Origin: Methanobacteriota archaeon
Lineage (GTDB): Archaea > Halobacteriota > Methanosarcinia > Methanosarcinales > Methanosarcinaceae
Assembly: GCA_016841625.1 (NCBI GenBank)
Contig: JAENYU010000013.1
Location: forward strand, 1 to 64,000
DNA: 64,000 bases
Reading direction: 5' to 3'
Positions 63,135-64,000 of this stretch are shown piece after piece. Each line of letters opens with the position of its first letter. The stretch's first letter is position 1. The notes beneath the pieces were generated by a model. It did no database searches and was not told where the DNA came from. It saw only the letters and a program-made list of their open reading frames with translations. Made by a program: the position numbers and the translations under genes.

Positions 63135-64000
63135 ATGGTAAAGAAAGTAGCACTGGCATATTCCGGAGGGCTTGACACCTCAGTGTGCATCCCCATCCTC
63201 AAGGAAAAGTACGGGTACGACGAAGTAATCACCATTGCCGTTGACGTCGGGCAGCCGGCAGAGGACATCAGGAAAGCCAACGAGAAAGCCGCCAAGATCA
63301 GCGACACCCACTACACGATTGACGCAAAGGAAGAGTTCGTAAAGGACTACGTCTTCCCCCTGATCAAGGCCAACGGCGACTACGAAGGCTACGTGATGGG
63401 AACCTCCATTGCCCGCCCCCTGATCGCAAAGAAAGTGGTAGAGGCGGCAAAGAAGGAAGGCGCTGTAGCTCTTGCCCACGGCTGTACCGGGAAAGGTAAC
63501 GACCAGCTCCGCTTTGAAGCGGTTTTCCGCCAGACCGACATGGCAGTAATCGCCCCCATGCGCGAGATGAACCTGACCCGCGAATGGGAAATCAATTACG
63601 CCAAAGAACACGGCATCCCCGTCGAAGCCACAACGGACAAGCCCTGGAGCGTTGACGAAAACCTCTGGAGCCGCAGCATCGAAGGCGGTAAGCTCGAAGA
63701 CCCCTCTTTCGTCCCCCCCGAGGAAATCTTCGAATGGACCCGGTCCCCCGAAGAAGCCCCTGAAAAGCCAATCGTCCTTGACATCGGCTTTGAGGCAGGA
63801 GTCCCCGTCTCCCTTGACAGCAAAGAGATGTCCGGCTACGACCTCATCATGACGGTAAACGGAATCGCCGGCACCCACGGAGTCGGCAGGACCGACATGA
63901 TCGAAGACCGCGTGCTCGGCCTAAAAGCCCGCGAAAACTACGAACACCCCGCAGCCACCGTCATCATCGCAGCCCACCGCGACCTTGAAAAACTCGTCCT
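63135..64000 (+). CDS. argG: Argininosuccinate synthase (cut by window end)
   Basis: Joins citrulline and aspartate with ATP. The first 288 residues are visible: the PP-loop AYSGGLDTS (residues 8-16), [15 protein letters not shown] (written here as [15 protein letters not shown], near 115), and the segment [26 protein letters not shown] precedes the ATG at 63135. No stop is reached. With argF and carAB it gives three arginine-pathway loci in 62 kb. Confidence 0.96.
   Translation, partial: MVKKVALAYSGGLDTSVCIPILKEKYGYDEVITIAVDVGQPAEDIRKANEKAAKISDTHYTIDAKEEFVKDYVFPLIKANGDYEGYVMGTSIARPLIAKKVVEAAKKEGAVALAHGCTGKGNDQLRFEAVFRQTDMAVIAPMREMNLTREWEINYAKEHGIPVEATTDKPWSVDENLWSRSIEGGKLEDPSFVPPEEIFEWTRSPEEAPEKPIVLDIGFEAGVPVSLDSKEMSGYDLIMTVNGIAGTHGVGRTDMIEDRVLGLKARENYEHPAATVIIAAHRDLEKLV

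Overview
The window looks like chromosome from a methanogenic archaeon of the Methanosarcina group. The basis is a fused sulfopyruvate decarboxylase (ComDE) beside a threonine-synthase-like cysteate synthase (the coenzyme M route known from Methanosarcinales), a methanogenesis-marker-16 protein, CDP-archaeol synthase, membrane-anchored archaeal LonB, a CBS-containing osmoprotectant ABC transporter of the Ota/OpuA type, an MtaA/MtbA-like methylcobamide:CoM methyltransferase, an Isf-type iron-sulfur flavoprotein, split CcmF, archaeal TATA boxes, and long intergenic regions rich in short tandem repeats. The species assignment is inference; no search was run.

Layout. 0-2.1 kb: a DUF2254-like membrane protein with TPRs, then tRNA-Leu(CAG) with a detached copy of its 3' end 100 bp away. 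2.3-6.5 kb (minus): argF, purD, pyrE, carS. 6.9-9.0 kb (plus): two halves of CcmF in reversed order. 10-11.6 kb: a winged-helix regulator, then a tiny operon encoding a 42-residue protein and a GG-terminated ubiquitin/ThiS-like protein. 12.0-12.8 kb: a tandemly duplicated Gly-Phe-Val tRNA cluster. 13.3-17.3 kb: marker 16, comDE and cysteate synthase. 17.5-26.2 kb: an exported protein and an array of four related TPR genes, one fused to a nitrilase domain. 24.5-31.6 kb: a small membrane protein that resembles the LonB anchor, LonB itself, TldD and TldE. 32-34.3 kb: UspA and a gate-domain membrane protein.

34.4-50 kb is the accessory stretch. It holds an IS1182-type element, a large Sm/TPR/cold-shock protein, two gene relics, an RNase HI with a cysteine-rich tail, a serine carboxypeptidase (S10) beside a phosphatidylserine-decarboxylase-like enzyme, a chloramphenicol-acetyltransferase-like gene, a pentapeptide-repeat protein, and a tight pair made of an HEXXH protein and a single-TM protein. 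50-57.8 kb returns to metabolic and transport genes: a TPR protein, a small conserved protein, an Isf-like flavoprotein, an MtaA-like enzyme and the osmoprotectant transporter. 58.4-64 kb has carAB and the start of argG, the latter behind three 20-bp-phased palindromes that look like operators.

How the genes connect. argF, carAB and argG cover citrulline, carbamoyl phosphate and argininosuccinate synthesis; pyrE and carAB meet in pyrimidine synthesis. Cysteate synthase feeds ComDE through sulfopyruvate for coenzyme M. LonB, TldD and TldE form a proteolysis block. The candidates most worth pursuing as undescribed systems are the LonB-anchor look-alike, the TPR-nitrilase array with apparently leaderless promoters, the HEXXH/TM pair, and the carboxypeptidase/decarboxylase pair.
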